Assembly: GCA_041490445.1 (NCBI GenBank)
Contig: JBGPTF010000004.1
Location: 124,001-188,000 of the forward strand
DNA length: 64,000 bases
Reading direction: 5' to 3'
Source: JBGPTF01 sp041490445
Lineage (GTDB): Bacteria > Acidobacteriota > Terriglobia > Acidiferrales > UBA7541
Part shown: in pieces, positions 1-8,152 of the stretch
How the letters are laid out: each line of letters begins with the position of its first letter
Numbering within the stretch: position 1 is the stretch's first letter
The notes under the pieces: model-generated
The model's input: only the letters and a program-made list of their open reading frames with translations
The model's database searches: none
What the model was told of the DNA's origin: nothing
Translations under genes and position numbers: made by a program

Positions 1-423
1 ATACGCGTAGGCGCTGATGGCGTGCGCCAGGTGATGATCCACGAAGCGCACCCGCGCCTTTGTTGGGCCGAACGCTTCTTCGAAGCGTTCTTGCCCGCCA
101 CCTTGATGCCACATGCTCGCGAAGTAGCGAGTGGAATTCAGCAGGTTCAAGTAGCTGGCCGGTTGTTGCCCGCGCAGATAGCAGCCGAGATCGTGGCGAT
201 AAAGCGCTCCGGGCGCCGACCAGCCGAAGCATACGAACTCCAGGTCGTTCGGTTGTAGCTTCGCGAACTCCAGGCAGGCGCGGATCGAGAGAACAGGGAA
301 TCGCGCGTCGTGTTTGACGCGGCTCAGCCGCTCCTCCGCCACTGCGAACAGCACTTCGCCGTCCCGCACCAAGCAGGCCGACGAATCGTGCATCTGCGAA
401 TAGTTGATCCCGAGCGTAATCAC
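1..423 (-). CDS. Carbamoyltransferase (NodU/CmcH/TobZ family), N-terminal part, cut by the window edge
   Basis: Translating the minus strand from a GTG at 423 gives 141 residues with no stop before base 1. The start reads VITLGINYSQMHDSSA, followed by AEERLSRVKHD and later VDHHLAHA; these are the N-terminal signatures of the O-carbamoyltransferase family, which moves carbamoyl from carbamoyl phosphate via carbamoyl-AMP onto a sugar or antibiotic hydroxyl. The C-terminal YrdC-like half lies outside the window. The GTG overlaps the TGA of the upstream methyltransferase (GTGA), so the two are translationally coupled. Context suggests it decorates the polysaccharide made by this locus; the acceptor is unknown. 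Confidence 0.85.
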   Translation of the reverse strand, partial: MITLGINYSQMHDSSACLVRDGEVLFAVAEERLSRVKHDARFPVLSIRACLEFAKLQPNDLEFVCFGWSAPGALYRHDLGCYLRGQQPASYLNLLNSTRYFASMWHQGGGQERFEEAFGPTKARVRFVDHHLAHAISAYAY

Positions 424-1226
424 GGCTTCGACCCGCTGATCTTTTTTCCCCAGCACCAGGCCATCGGCGTGCCCTCGCCCATCACGTGGGTTTCCGAGGC
501 GCCGGCCACGTGCAGCGTGACGCGCACTGCGGCGGCTTCCACCGCAGCGCCTCGCCAGCTCTTTCCCGCCATCGCAGGGTCCAGGCGCAGCAGCGACGCC
601 GCGGCGCGGCTGGCTCGCTCGAGCCCGATCGCCCAGAGCGCGTCCACGAAGCCCCACGCCGCGCGCCCCTTCCAGTTCATCGTCGGCAGGGAAGCGCCGT
701 TGAACTGAAACAGAAACAATCCGCCGGGCTTCAACACCCTCAGCATTTCACGAATCATCCCGAGGACGAATTCCGGCGTCGGCAAATGCTGCAACACAAG
801 ATAGCTGAACACGAAATCGCAGGCGCCGCCTTCCACGCACGCCAGCGTCGCTCCGTCGCCCTGAATCCACCGGACGTTCGGAACATGCGCAAGATATTCC
901 CGGCCGCGCTTCAGCATTTCGCTCGCCGCGTCAAACGCCAGGACCCGGGCAAACCGCTGCGCAAAGCTGCGCGTCATCCGCCCGGCGCCGCAGCCGACTT
1001 CGAGCATTGTCTTTCCCGTCGCTTGGCAGCCCGCCTGCCGCAGAATGGGCTCGACCAGCTTCTCGTAATCCTGCTCGCCGGATGAAAAAAACGATTCCGG
1101 ATCCCAGCCCTTCTGCCAGCTCGCAATGTAAAAAAACGCGTCCTTGCGCGCGCGCGCGTTCCAATCGCGCTGCATCACCTGCGCCAGCCGTGCTCGTTCC
1201 TCGCGATCTTGCGCTTGGTCCTTCAT
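420..1226 (-). CDS. Class I SAM-dependent methyltransferase
   Basis: 268 residues. The SAM-binding motif LEVGCGAG is at residues 75-82, followed by the acidic strand end LAFDAA and the motif IV/post-I segment FSYLVLQHLPTPEF near residues 140-153, typical of methyltransferase-11/25 domain proteins. ATGA overlaps join it to both neighbours (FkbM-type methyltransferase upstream, carbamoyltransferase downstream), so it belongs to the polysaccharide operon. It probably methylates a sugar of the polymer or a lipid-linked intermediate; the actual acceptor cannot be read from sequence. Confidence 0.85.
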   Translation of the reverse strand: MKDQAQDREERARLAQVMQRDWNARARKDAFFYIASWQKGWDPESFFSSGEQDYEKLVEPILRQAGCQATGKTMLEVGCGAGRMTRSFAQRFARVLAFDAASEMLKRGREYLAHVPNVRWIQGDGATLACVEGGACDFVFSYLVLQHLPTPEFVLGMIREMLRVLKPGGLFLFQFNGASLPTMNWKGRAAWGFVDALWAIGLERASRAAASLLRLDPAMAGKSWRGAAVEAAAVRVTLHVAGASETHVMGEGTPMAWCWGKKISGSKP

Positions 1227-2116
1227 ACCTTGAACCCTGCGGCTTGGAGCGCCGTCAGCGACGCATCCACTTCGCCGGCTTGCACGGCGAGCACTTCGTT
1301 CGCCGTGATTTCAGCGTTGCCGCTCGCGCGAAGGAGTTGTGGCCAGCCGAGTCCGATGAGTTCGTAGCCCGATCGGCGCAGCCCTTCGCTCAGCTCCCGC
1401 GCGGACGAGCCCGCTTGTCGCAGAACCACGTCGTTCAATTCCAGAATCAGCATGGGCCGCAAAATTCTGAGCAGTCCCTGCGCACCGCGCAGAATCGCAG
1501 GCTCGGATCCCTCGGCATCCACCTTGATCAAACGAATCGCGCTGACCTTCGCCGCAGCCAGCCACTCATCGAGCGAGACAGCCTCGACCTCCACATGCTC
1601 GCCCTGATGAAAATCTCGCACTGCCGTGACCGAGCCCCAGCCCGACTCGTGCGCGTGCGACGTGCGCTCGAACGTCAGGCGTCCGCTGCATTCCCAGACG
1701 GCGCGATGCGCCGCCGTGGTCCACGGAAACGGGCGGCAATGTTCCGCCAGCCGCGCGAAGTTTTCTGGATCGGCTTCGAAGGCGAAGACGCGCCCGCTTG
1801 CGCCTACCAGGCTTGCGGCCACGGTCGCATGAAAGCCGATATGCGCGCCGGCGTCGAGATACACATCGCCGGGCCGCAGAAGCGCCTGCAGACACTTCTG
1901 CACGTGCGGCTCGTAGCAGCCGCCCCACATCAGCCGTTCGATCCGGTCGCGCAAGTTCACCCGCAGCGAAACGCCAGGCGCCGGCGAACAGTTTCCCCAG
2001 CCGTCGTTGCGCTTGCCGGCCATCCTGCCGAGCGCGTCGGCGATTCGTGACTTGCCTCGGAACGCGGGCGCGCCTGCCAGCAGGTTCGAAACGCCGTCGC
2101 CGCGCATTGTGGTCAT
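1223..2116 (-). CDS. FkbM-family methyltransferase
   Basis: I place the start at the ATG at 2116, which forms an ATGA overlap with the upstream glycosyltransferase stop (2113-2115); a longer frame back to 2344 runs inside that gene and is unlikely. The 297-residue protein has the FkbM signature YLDAGAHIGFH (about residues 86-95), an acidic SAM-ribose strand (FAFEAD), and the C-terminal motif IRLIKVDAEGSEPAIL. FkbM enzymes O-methylate sugar or polyketide hydroxyls. It lies in a chain of overlapping genes and is probably a sugar O-methyltransferase for the exported glycan. Confidence 0.85.
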   Translation of the reverse strand: MTTMRGDGVSNLLAGAPAFRGKSRIADALGRMAGKRNDGWGNCSPAPGVSLRVNLRDRIERLMWGGCYEPHVQKCLQALLRPGDVYLDAGAHIGFHATVAASLVGASGRVFAFEADPENFARLAEHCRPFPWTTAAHRAVWECSGRLTFERTSHAHESGWGSVTAVRDFHQGEHVEVEAVSLDEWLAAAKVSAIRLIKVDAEGSEPAILRGAQGLLRILRPMLILELNDVVLRQAGSSARELSEGLRRSGYELIGLGWPQLLRASGNAEITANEVLAVQAGEVDASLTALQAAGFKV

Positions 2117-3189
2117 CGCCCGGCCTCGATTTCGTGCCGCTGCTGAACGATCGGCGCTGCCGGCACCGGCTCGCCCAGAAATCCGCGGAAGCGGCGAAGA
2201 TTCTTTGCCGAATACCAATCGCGCAGCCGGTAAAAGCGTTGCGGGGGAAGCAGCAGCGTCATCCCCAGCACGAGCCGTTTGAACAGGTGATAGCCGGCGC
2301 TTGCCTCCTTGTAATCCAGCCGGAACGCGGCGCGCTCCACACAAAACGTATTCCAGGGCGTACCGCCATCCAGCACGAGCCGCATGCGCTCGACCTCCAC
2401 GCGGACCGGCTGCATCAATGCCTCGACGATCTCGCTTGGGATCTGCGCGGCAAGCAGGCGCGGCGGCAATTCTCGCAACAGCGCGGCGATCGCGTTGTAC
2501 TTGCGCCGCAGCTTCACCGCGTCGTTTCCCTGAAACTGATAAAAGTTTGCGGCATGCAGCCGGTAATACGTAAGCGGCTCCTCGAGCAGCCTTGCGTTCG
2601 ACAGCGCGATGCTCAGTGTGGACATGTATTCATCCGCTTCGATCACCATCGCTTCGGGAATCGGCAGCACGCGCCTCAGGAGGCTCCGGCGAATCGCCAC
2701 GCGGCTCGTGCCGAAAAAGCAGCGCCAGAAGCGGAACGGCAGAGCGCCTTCCAGTGCATGGAAATCGAAACGCCGGCCCTCTTCCGCACAAATCGCGGAT
2801 TGCCGGCCCTTCTCGGAATCAACCTCGATGAATCCGTGGCCGGCCACGCCGAGCGCCCGATCCGATTCAAATGCGTCAAGGACGGCGCGAAGCTTCCCCG
2901 GCGCCCACCAATCGTCGCCATCGAGAAACGCGATCACCTCGCCGCTCGCTTCGGGGATGGCCGCGTTGAACGCGGAGGCCTGCCCTCCGTTCGCCTTACG
3001 CAGCAGGCGCACGCGTGGCTCGAATTGTTTCAGAATTTCCGGCGTCGCGTCCGTCGAACCGTCGTCCACCACGAGGATTTCCAACTCCGCGGGCGGCACG
3101 TCCTGCCCGAGCACGCTGGCGACTGCCTGCTCGATGTAGCGCTCGTGGTTGTACGTGTCGATCAGCGCCGTAACAATTGGTCTCGACAC
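2113..3189 (-). CDS. Family 2 glycosyltransferase
   Basis: 358 residues beginning at GTG 3189. The N-terminal half is a GT-A fold: ALIDTYNHERYIEQAV (nucleotide-binding loop), VVDDGSTDATPEIL, and the metal-binding FLDGDDWW around residue 90. The C-terminal third has no obvious membrane span, only a short hydrophobic stretch (FKRLVLGMTLLLP) that may lie on the membrane surface. It is expected to transfer a nucleotide-activated sugar to the growing polysaccharide on the cytoplasmic face. It overlaps the next gene by 4 nt and is 66 nt from the gene upstream. Confidence 0.88.
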   Translation of the reverse strand: MSRPIVTALIDTYNHERYIEQAVASVLGQDVPPAELEILVVDDGSTDATPEILKQFEPRVRLLRKANGGQASAFNAAIPEASGEVIAFLDGDDWWAPGKLRAVLDAFESDRALGVAGHGFIEVDSEKGRQSAICAEEGRRFDFHALEGALPFRFWRCFFGTSRVAIRRSLLRRVLPIPEAMVIEADEYMSTLSIALSNARLLEEPLTYYRLHAANFYQFQGNDAVKLRRKYNAIAALLRELPPRLLAAQIPSEIVEALMQPVRVEVERMRLVLDGGTPWNTFCVERAAFRLDYKEASAGYHLFKRLVLGMTLLLPPQRFYRLRDWYSAKNLRRFRGFLGEPVPAAPIVQQRHEIEAGR

Positions 3190-3255
3190 CTGCTCACCCC
3201 GCCTTGCCCATCACTGAGTATCGAATTCTTCAATGTTTCGCAGCCGGCAAAACAG

Positions 3256-4170
3256 CTAGCGATCTTTCGCAACGGACGGCGAATTGTCTTGCCGCAATCT
3301 CAGCCGGTGCCGTACCGGCCGCGTCGCCTTCAGCAGCGCGAACCACGTTCGGCTGCCCATCGCATGGGCGGCGCGCTTCCCCAACGCTGGCCAGTGGCGG
3401 TGATTCGCCTGCAGGCCCGCGGGTGTAAGCACGTGCGTCGCGTTTTCGATTGTTCGAAAGTGCCGCCAGCCGCCCAGCAGCGCGTAGTTGCGCTGCGCCT
3501 CTTCGCCCTGCCACACGCCCTGCTCTCCTTGCGGGTGATAGGAATAGTCGTGGTTCTGGTGCACCGCCCGGACGACGCGCGAAGCATCCACCACGGGCAC
3601 TTTCGAAGCGCGCGCGAACCACACCAGCCAGTTGTCCCACCCGGGGCGGCCGATCACGAATCCGGGGATCCTCTTGTGGTAAAGCCCGCGCGAAAATGCG
3701 AAATAATCTATCCACTGCGGCGGGCGCTGAAAATTCTCTCGCGAGGCGCGGGCGCGGATTTGCTCTTCCCAGTTGGCCCGCGAAAAATCCACCGGCTCGG
3801 TGACGTTCGTGTCCCAGCGCCGGCCGACCATCAAGAACTGCCGATGCTGCTGTGCGACGCGTTCGAGCGCCGCGCGAAAATCTGACGTCAAGATAATGTC
3901 GCAATTCACGAAGCACAGCAGGTTGTTGCCGGCAAACTCTTCGGCGCGGTCGAAGATCGGCGCCAGAAATTTTGTCCCGTGCTCGTTGCGCGGTACTTTC
4001 GGCTCGTGACGCAGGCCGAATTCGCGCGCGGCTTCCGAGGCGCCTTCTTCATTGCCCACCAGGATGATCTCAACGCCGGGATGCAGCCGCTTCCAGCTCT
4101 GGATCGCATTCCGTTGGATCACCGCGATGTGTCCCCGAAACGGTTTCGGCGTGGAGAAAATCGTCAGCAT
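3256..4170 (-). CDS. Putative GT-A-like glycosyltransferase of polysaccharide locus
   Basis: 304 residues. It starts LTIFSTPKPFRGHIAVIQRNAIQSW and carries VGNEEGASEAAREFG, then FVNCDIILTSDF, an Asp-containing motif in the place of the GT-A metal site, and DNWLVWFAR further on. The C-terminal segment HVLTPAGLQANHR recurs in proteins of this type. I do not see a canonical GT2 DxD, so assignment rests on fold-like order and neighbourhood. It begins 6 nt after the upstream epimerase stop, so it is in the same operon. Confidence 0.6.
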   Translation of the reverse strand: MLTIFSTPKPFRGHIAVIQRNAIQSWKRLHPGVEIILVGNEEGASEAAREFGLRHEPKVPRNEHGTKFLAPIFDRAEEFAGNNLLCFVNCDIILTSDFRAALERVAQQHRQFLMVGRRWDTNVTEPVDFSRANWEEQIRARASRENFQRPPQWIDYFAFSRGLYHKRIPGFVIGRPGWDNWLVWFARASKVPVVDASRVVRAVHQNHDYSYHPQGEQGVWQGEEAQRNYALLGGWRHFRTIENATHVLTPAGLQANHRHWPALGKRAAHAMGSRTWFALLKATRPVRHRLRLRQDNSPSVAKDR

Positions 4171-4176
4171 GGCGCC

Positions 4177-5241
4177 TCAGGCAGGCCGCGCGGAGGCCTG
4201 TTGTTTTCTCTCCGCTTCGATGATTTCCTCGAGAATGCGTTCGAGGCTGCAGCTCAATTGCCAGTCCGGGAAATGCGCGCGCAGTTTGCGCAGGTCGCTG
4301 ATGTAGCAGATGTGGTCGCCCTTGCGCGCTTCGTCGCGATACGCCCACCGGATTTTGCGGCCGGTCATCGGCTCGATCATCGCGATGGCTTCGAGAATGG
4401 ACACGCTGTTCGCGCGCCCGCCGCCGATGTTGTACACCTCGCCGGGGCGCGGGTGGCGGAAGAACTCTTCCGCGGCGCGCACCACGTCGAAGCTGTGAAT
4501 GTTGTCGCGCACCTGCTTGCCCTTGTACCCGAACACGGTGTAGGTATCGCCCGCGATCACCACCTTTACGAGGTAGGAAAGAAATCCGTGCAGCTGCACC
4601 CCGCTGTGATTCGGCCCGGTCAGGCAGCCGCCGCGAAACACGCCGACGTTCATCCCGAAGTATCGCCCGTATTCCTGCGCCATCACGTCCGCGGCAACTT
4701 TGGACGCGCCGAAAAGCGAATGCAGCGTCTGGTCGATCCGGCAATTCTCGGCGATACCTTCGTGATCCTCCGGGTCGGCGTAATCGAACCGCGTAGGAAG
4801 CTCCTTCAACGGTATTTCGTTCGGCGCGTCGCCGTACACTTTGTTCGTGCTCATGAAAACGAACGCGGCTTCGGCACAGAACTGCCGCGTCGCTTCAAGC
4901 AGATTCGCCGTGCCCACGGCATTCACCTCGAAATCCAGCAGAGGAATTTCCCGCGCCTTGTCGTGGGAAGGCTGCGCCGCGCAATGCAGGATCGCGTCGA
5001 AACGCTGCTCGCGGAACAGCTCGAAAATTCCCTCGCGGTCGCGGACATCGAGATTCCGATGCTCGAACTGCCGCGTCACGCTCTTCAGCCGCTCCAGATT
5101 CCACGTTGTGTCCCCCGGAGGGCCGAAGAATTCTCGCCGCATATTGTTGTCGACGCCGACGACGTGGTGGCCCTGCCCGTCGAAGAATTCCACCGCTTCC
5201 GAGCCGATCAGCCCGCTGCTTCCGGTAACCAGGATCTTCAT
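4177..5241 (-). CDS. NAD-dependent epimerase/dehydratase, CDP-paratose 2-epimerase-like
   Basis: The ATG at 5241 is preceded by GGAAAG at a good distance; an in-frame TTG 9 nt upstream lies too close to that site. The 354-residue protein begins KILVTGSSGLIGSEAVEFF, the SDR Rossmann motif GxxGxxG, and continues VGVDNNMRREFFGP, a stretch that I associate with CDP-paratose/tyvelose 2-epimerase-type enzymes. It retains FMSTNKVYGD and the GASKVAADVM region near the catalytic site. It likely supplies a nucleotide-sugar donor for the locus; the exact sugar cannot be fixed from sequence. Confidence 0.8.
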   Translation of the reverse strand: MKILVTGSSGLIGSEAVEFFDGQGHHVVGVDNNMRREFFGPPGDTTWNLERLKSVTRQFEHRNLDVRDREGIFELFREQRFDAILHCAAQPSHDKAREIPLLDFEVNAVGTANLLEATRQFCAEAAFVFMSTNKVYGDAPNEIPLKELPTRFDYADPEDHEGIAENCRIDQTLHSLFGASKVAADVMAQEYGRYFGMNVGVFRGGCLTGPNHSGVQLHGFLSYLVKVVIAGDTYTVFGYKGKQVRDNIHSFDVVRAAEEFFRHPRPGEVYNIGGGRANSVSILEAIAMIEPMTGRKIRWAYRDEARKGDHICYISDLRKLRAHFPDWQLSCSLERILEEIIEAERKQQASARPA

Positions 5242-5277
5242 GCTCGCCAACTTTCCGCTCCCAAACCTGTTGCCCGC

Positions 5278-6081
5278 CTACTTCTCGTGCCAGCCGAGCC
5301 GCCGCCGCAGCGTCGCCATTTTTTCCGGCCACGGCTTTGCGATGAAATTTCCCATGCGCTCCGCTTGTTCCTGTACTCCGGCCCAGGCCGTCCGCCAGGG
5401 GTCGGGATCTGTCGCGGGCTCGCTCACGCGCACCAGGCATTCCGATTCGAGCGGCACCCGCGCGGCGACGAGCATCGTTCGAACTCTCCGCCGCGATGCG
5501 CTGGCATGGAAATCAACATGGTCCGGCAGCCGCGTGAAGCGATAGACGGCAGGAAATCCCGCGCGATAAAGCATTTTCACCAGGCACGCCTCGGTCGGAT
5601 AAAACGCAATGTGGCGCAGGCCCTGGTCTTCGGTCGGGCCTTCATCGCGCAGATGCAGGACCGTCTCTCCCTCATCAATGCACATGCTTTCGATCACAAG
5701 AACTTTGCCGGTCAGCTCGCGCAAATTCCGAACGCTGCGAAACGGATTCTCCAGGTGATAGAGCAGGCCGAGGCAGAGTACCAGGTCGAACGTGCCGAAT
5801 TGCTGGATCGCCGGATCTTCCACGTCCGCCACATGGACGTCGACTCCTGGGGCGCGTCGCCGGGCTTCTTCGGCGTTGTCTTTCCGGCCATCGAGTGCGA
5901 CCGCGCGAAAGCCCAGTTCCTGCAGAAGCGCGGAAAAATGGCCTACGCCGCAGCCTACGTCAATCGCTGTCTCCAGGCTGAGCTGTCGTTTCCATTCGCC
6001 TAGCAGGCCTCGCAACAGGGCGATTCTGCTCTCGTCGAGCGAGCGATAGTGCGAGCGATCGAAGACGCGCGCTTCCGCCAT
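5278..6081 (-). CDS. Class I SAM-dependent methyltransferase (tRNA-mo5U34/CmoB-like fold)
   Basis: The start at ATG 6081 lies one nucleotide after the TAG of the upstream ABC gene (6083-6085), with GGAAAGGGA upstream. The 267-residue protein has ETAIDVGCGVGHFSALLQELG (motif I), VALDGR, and LVLCLGLLYHLENPFRSVRNL, the arrangement seen in methyltransferase-23 and CmoB-like proteins. Position directly after Wzt is compatible with a chain-modifying or chain-terminating methyltransferase, as in ABC-dependent O-antigen systems where Wzt recognises a modified terminus. That role is inference. Confidence 0.8.
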   Translation of the reverse strand: MAEARVFDRSHYRSLDESRIALLRGLLGEWKRQLSLETAIDVGCGVGHFSALLQELGFRAVALDGRKDNAEEARRRAPGVDVHVADVEDPAIQQFGTFDLVLCLGLLYHLENPFRSVRNLRELTGKVLVIESMCIDEGETVLHLRDEGPTEDQGLRHIAFYPTEACLVKMLYRAGFPAVYRFTRLPDHVDFHASASRRRVRTMLVAARVPLESECLVRVSEPATDPDPWRTAWAGVQEQAERMGNFIAKPWPEKMATLRRRLGWHEK

Positions 6082-6082
6082 C

Positions 6083-7294
6083 CTAGGATCCCTTTCCATT
6101 CTGGATCGAAAACTCGCACGGCATATTCAGCACGCCGTTCCATTCGTCGCGCGGGTGCTGATGCACCGGCGTCGCAATAATCATCTCCGGCAGGCAATCC
6201 CACAATTCGAGAAGATTCCGGTCGTTCCAAAGGCTCACCTGCCAGGAGTAAGCCCCCGGGCGCAACGGCAGCATCGGGAAGCAGTACGACAACGTGTGTT
6301 TGCCCGGCGCGAGCCGCACATCGTCGGCCGCCCATGCCCACATCAATTCCCGTTCGGCGTTGAACAGCGCCACGCCGTGGTGGCCGCGCTCCACCGGCTC
6401 ATTCACCTGCACCGTGAAGCTCACGTGGACAGGGCCAAGCGTCCCGAGCGTGTGCGGAAATTCCCCGCGCGGCTCGAGAATCTCCCAGCGCAGGAAGCGC
6501 GCCTTCACTCCCGCACTCGCCGGAGAACGCGCCTCGCCGCGGGACATTGCCGTCTCGTACGCGCCCACCACCTTTGCCGTCGGGCCTTCCTCCTGGATCT
6601 GTCCCGCGTCAATCCACAAAACTCGCCCGCACAGCCGCCGAATCTGATTCATCTGGTGGCTCACGAAAACGATTGTGCGGCCGCTGCGCGAGACTTCCTC
6701 CATCTTTCCCAGGCATTTCTTCTGGAATTCCAGGTCGCCCACGGCCAGCACTTCGTCCACCAGCAGAATTTCCGGGTCCAGGTGCGCCGCGACGGCGAAC
6801 GCCAGCCGCATTTGCATCCCCGTGCTGAAATGTTTGAGCGCGGTATCAAGGAATCGTTCCACAGCGGCGAAGGCCACGATCGCGTCGAATTTGCGATCAA
6901 TCTCCGTCTTGCGCATGCCGAGGATCGCCCCGCTCAAATAAACGTTCTCGCGGCCCGTCAACTCCGGGTGGAAACCCGTGCCCACCTCGAGCAGGCTGCC
7001 GATGCGCCCGCGAATTTCGGCGTGACCCGCCGTGGGCCGCGTAATCCGCGCCAGCAATTTCAGCAGAGTCGTTTTGCCAGCGCCGTTTCTCCCGATCAAG
7101 CCGGCGACTTCACCTTCTTTCACCGCAAAGGAAACGTCCTTGAGCGCCCAGAGATAGTCCGGCGCAGGCCGCCGCCAGCTTCGCAGCGGGGCCTTCATTG
7201 CACGCGCCAGCACGTCGCGCAGCGCGAGGTAACGCTCCCGCTCGCCGACTCGGTAGCGCTTGCTCAGCCCTTCGGCTTGGATCACGGCATTCAC
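6083..7294 (-). CDS. wzt: Polysaccharide ABC exporter ATP-binding protein with C-terminal glycan-binding domain
   Basis: 403 residues from GTG 7294. Walker A GRNGAGKTT is at residues 68-76, the ABC signature is the teichoic/O-antigen type LKHFSTGMQMRLAFA, and Walker B is ILLVDEVLAVGD. After the nucleotide-binding domain (about 1-245) there is a C-terminal beta-sandwich extension (VHVSFTVQVNEPVERGHHGVAL), matching the carbohydrate-recognition domain of Wzt proteins that read a terminal modification. It is 3 nt downstream of the permease gene. It powers export of lipid-linked polysaccharide across the inner membrane. Confidence 0.93.
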   Translation of the reverse strand: MNAVIQAEGLSKRYRVGERERYLALRDVLARAMKAPLRSWRRPAPDYLWALKDVSFAVKEGEVAGLIGRNGAGKTTLLKLLARITRPTAGHAEIRGRIGSLLEVGTGFHPELTGRENVYLSGAILGMRKTEIDRKFDAIVAFAAVERFLDTALKHFSTGMQMRLAFAVAAHLDPEILLVDEVLAVGDLEFQKKCLGKMEEVSRSGRTIVFVSHQMNQIRRLCGRVLWIDAGQIQEEGPTAKVVGAYETAMSRGEARSPASAGVKARFLRWEILEPRGEFPHTLGTLGPVHVSFTVQVNEPVERGHHGVALFNAERELMWAWAADDVRLAPGKHTLSYCFPMLPLRPGAYSWQVSLWNDRNLLELWDCLPEMIIATPVHQHPRDEWNGVLNMPCEFSIQNGKGS

Positions 7295-7297
7295 GCG

Positions 7298-8152
7298 TTA
7301 CACCACATCTGCAACCGTAGTCTCCATCTTCTGGAAATACGCCAGCCCTCCGAACAGGAGCAGCACCAGCACTCCCGCCGAAGCATAGAGCAGCCGCCCC
7401 GGCGGCGCGCCCTGTCCGCTGAGCGACCAGCGGAATCCTTCAATGACTCCCGCCATCGGGTTCAGGCCGTACACCCAGCGCCATTTTTCGGGGACCAGCG
7501 CGGTGGGGTACGCCACCGGCGAAGCGAACAACCAGAACTGCACCAGAAAAGGCAGCACGTATTTTACGTCGCGATAGATCGCGTTCAGCGCCGAAAGCCA
7601 CAGCCCCACCCCGAGCGCCGTCAACAACGCCAGCAGAAGGAAGGCGGGCAACAGCAGCAGGTGCCACGTCGGGGCAATCCGGTAGTAGAGCATCATGCCG
7701 AAAAACAAAAGCAGCGCGACGGCAAAATCCACCAGCCCGGAAATTACGGCGGAGAGCGGCAGAACCAGCCGCGGAAAATACACCTTCGTAATCACACGCT
7801 GGTTCTCGACGATCGTATTCGTGGAGTTTTGCAGCGCGCCGGCAAAGTACGTCCAGGGCAGCAGCGCGCTGTAATAAAAAACCGGATAGGGTAGCCCTTC
7901 GGAGGGAATGTGCGCGAGCTTGCCAAAGAAGAGGCTGAACACCACCATCGTCAGGAACGGCTGCAGGATGGCCCAGGCCGCGCCGACGGCGGTCTGCTTG
8001 TAGCGCACTTTGATGTCACGCCAGACGAAGAAATACAGCAGCTCGCGGTTCTGCCAGACTTCACCGAGGTTCCATTGCAGCCAGCCGCTCGGCGGCGCAA
8101 TCCGAAGCAATGGCGGTTTTGCCACAGCCGGCGATTGAGCAGCAGTGCTCAT
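7298..8152 (-). CDS. wzm: Polysaccharide ABC exporter permease
   Basis: 284 residues with the ABC-2 permease pattern: a cytoplasmic N-terminus including WQNRELLYFFVWRDIKVRYKQTAVGAAWAILQP, then about six transmembrane segments (LTMVVFSLFFGKL, YYSALLPWTYFAGAL, ISGLVDFAVALLLFFGM, LLLLPAFLLLALLTALGVGLW, LVQFWLFASPVAYP, the last near residue 265). ATGA overlap with the upstream gene and 3 nt spacing to wzt show one transcription unit. It forms the membrane channel of the Wzm-Wzt exporter. Confidence 0.93.
   Translation of the reverse strand: MSTAAQSPAVAKPPLLRIAPPSGWLQWNLGEVWQNRELLYFFVWRDIKVRYKQTAVGAAWAILQPFLTMVVFSLFFGKLAHIPSEGLPYPVFYYSALLPWTYFAGALQNSTNTIVENQRVITKVYFPRLVLPLSAVISGLVDFAVALLLFFGMMLYYRIAPTWHLLLLPAFLLLALLTALGVGLWLSALNAIYRDVKYVLPFLVQFWLFASPVAYPTALVPEKWRWVYGLNPMAGVIEGFRWSLSGQGAPPGRLLYASAGVLVLLLFGGLAYFQKMETTVADVV

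Noticed and set aside
1798..6003. Long plus-strand frames (up to 695 residues) opposite the methyltransferase and glycosyltransferase genes
   Set aside because: They are antisense to well-supported genes, rich in Arg/Pro/Ala as expected of shadow frames in high-GC DNA, and show no motifs.
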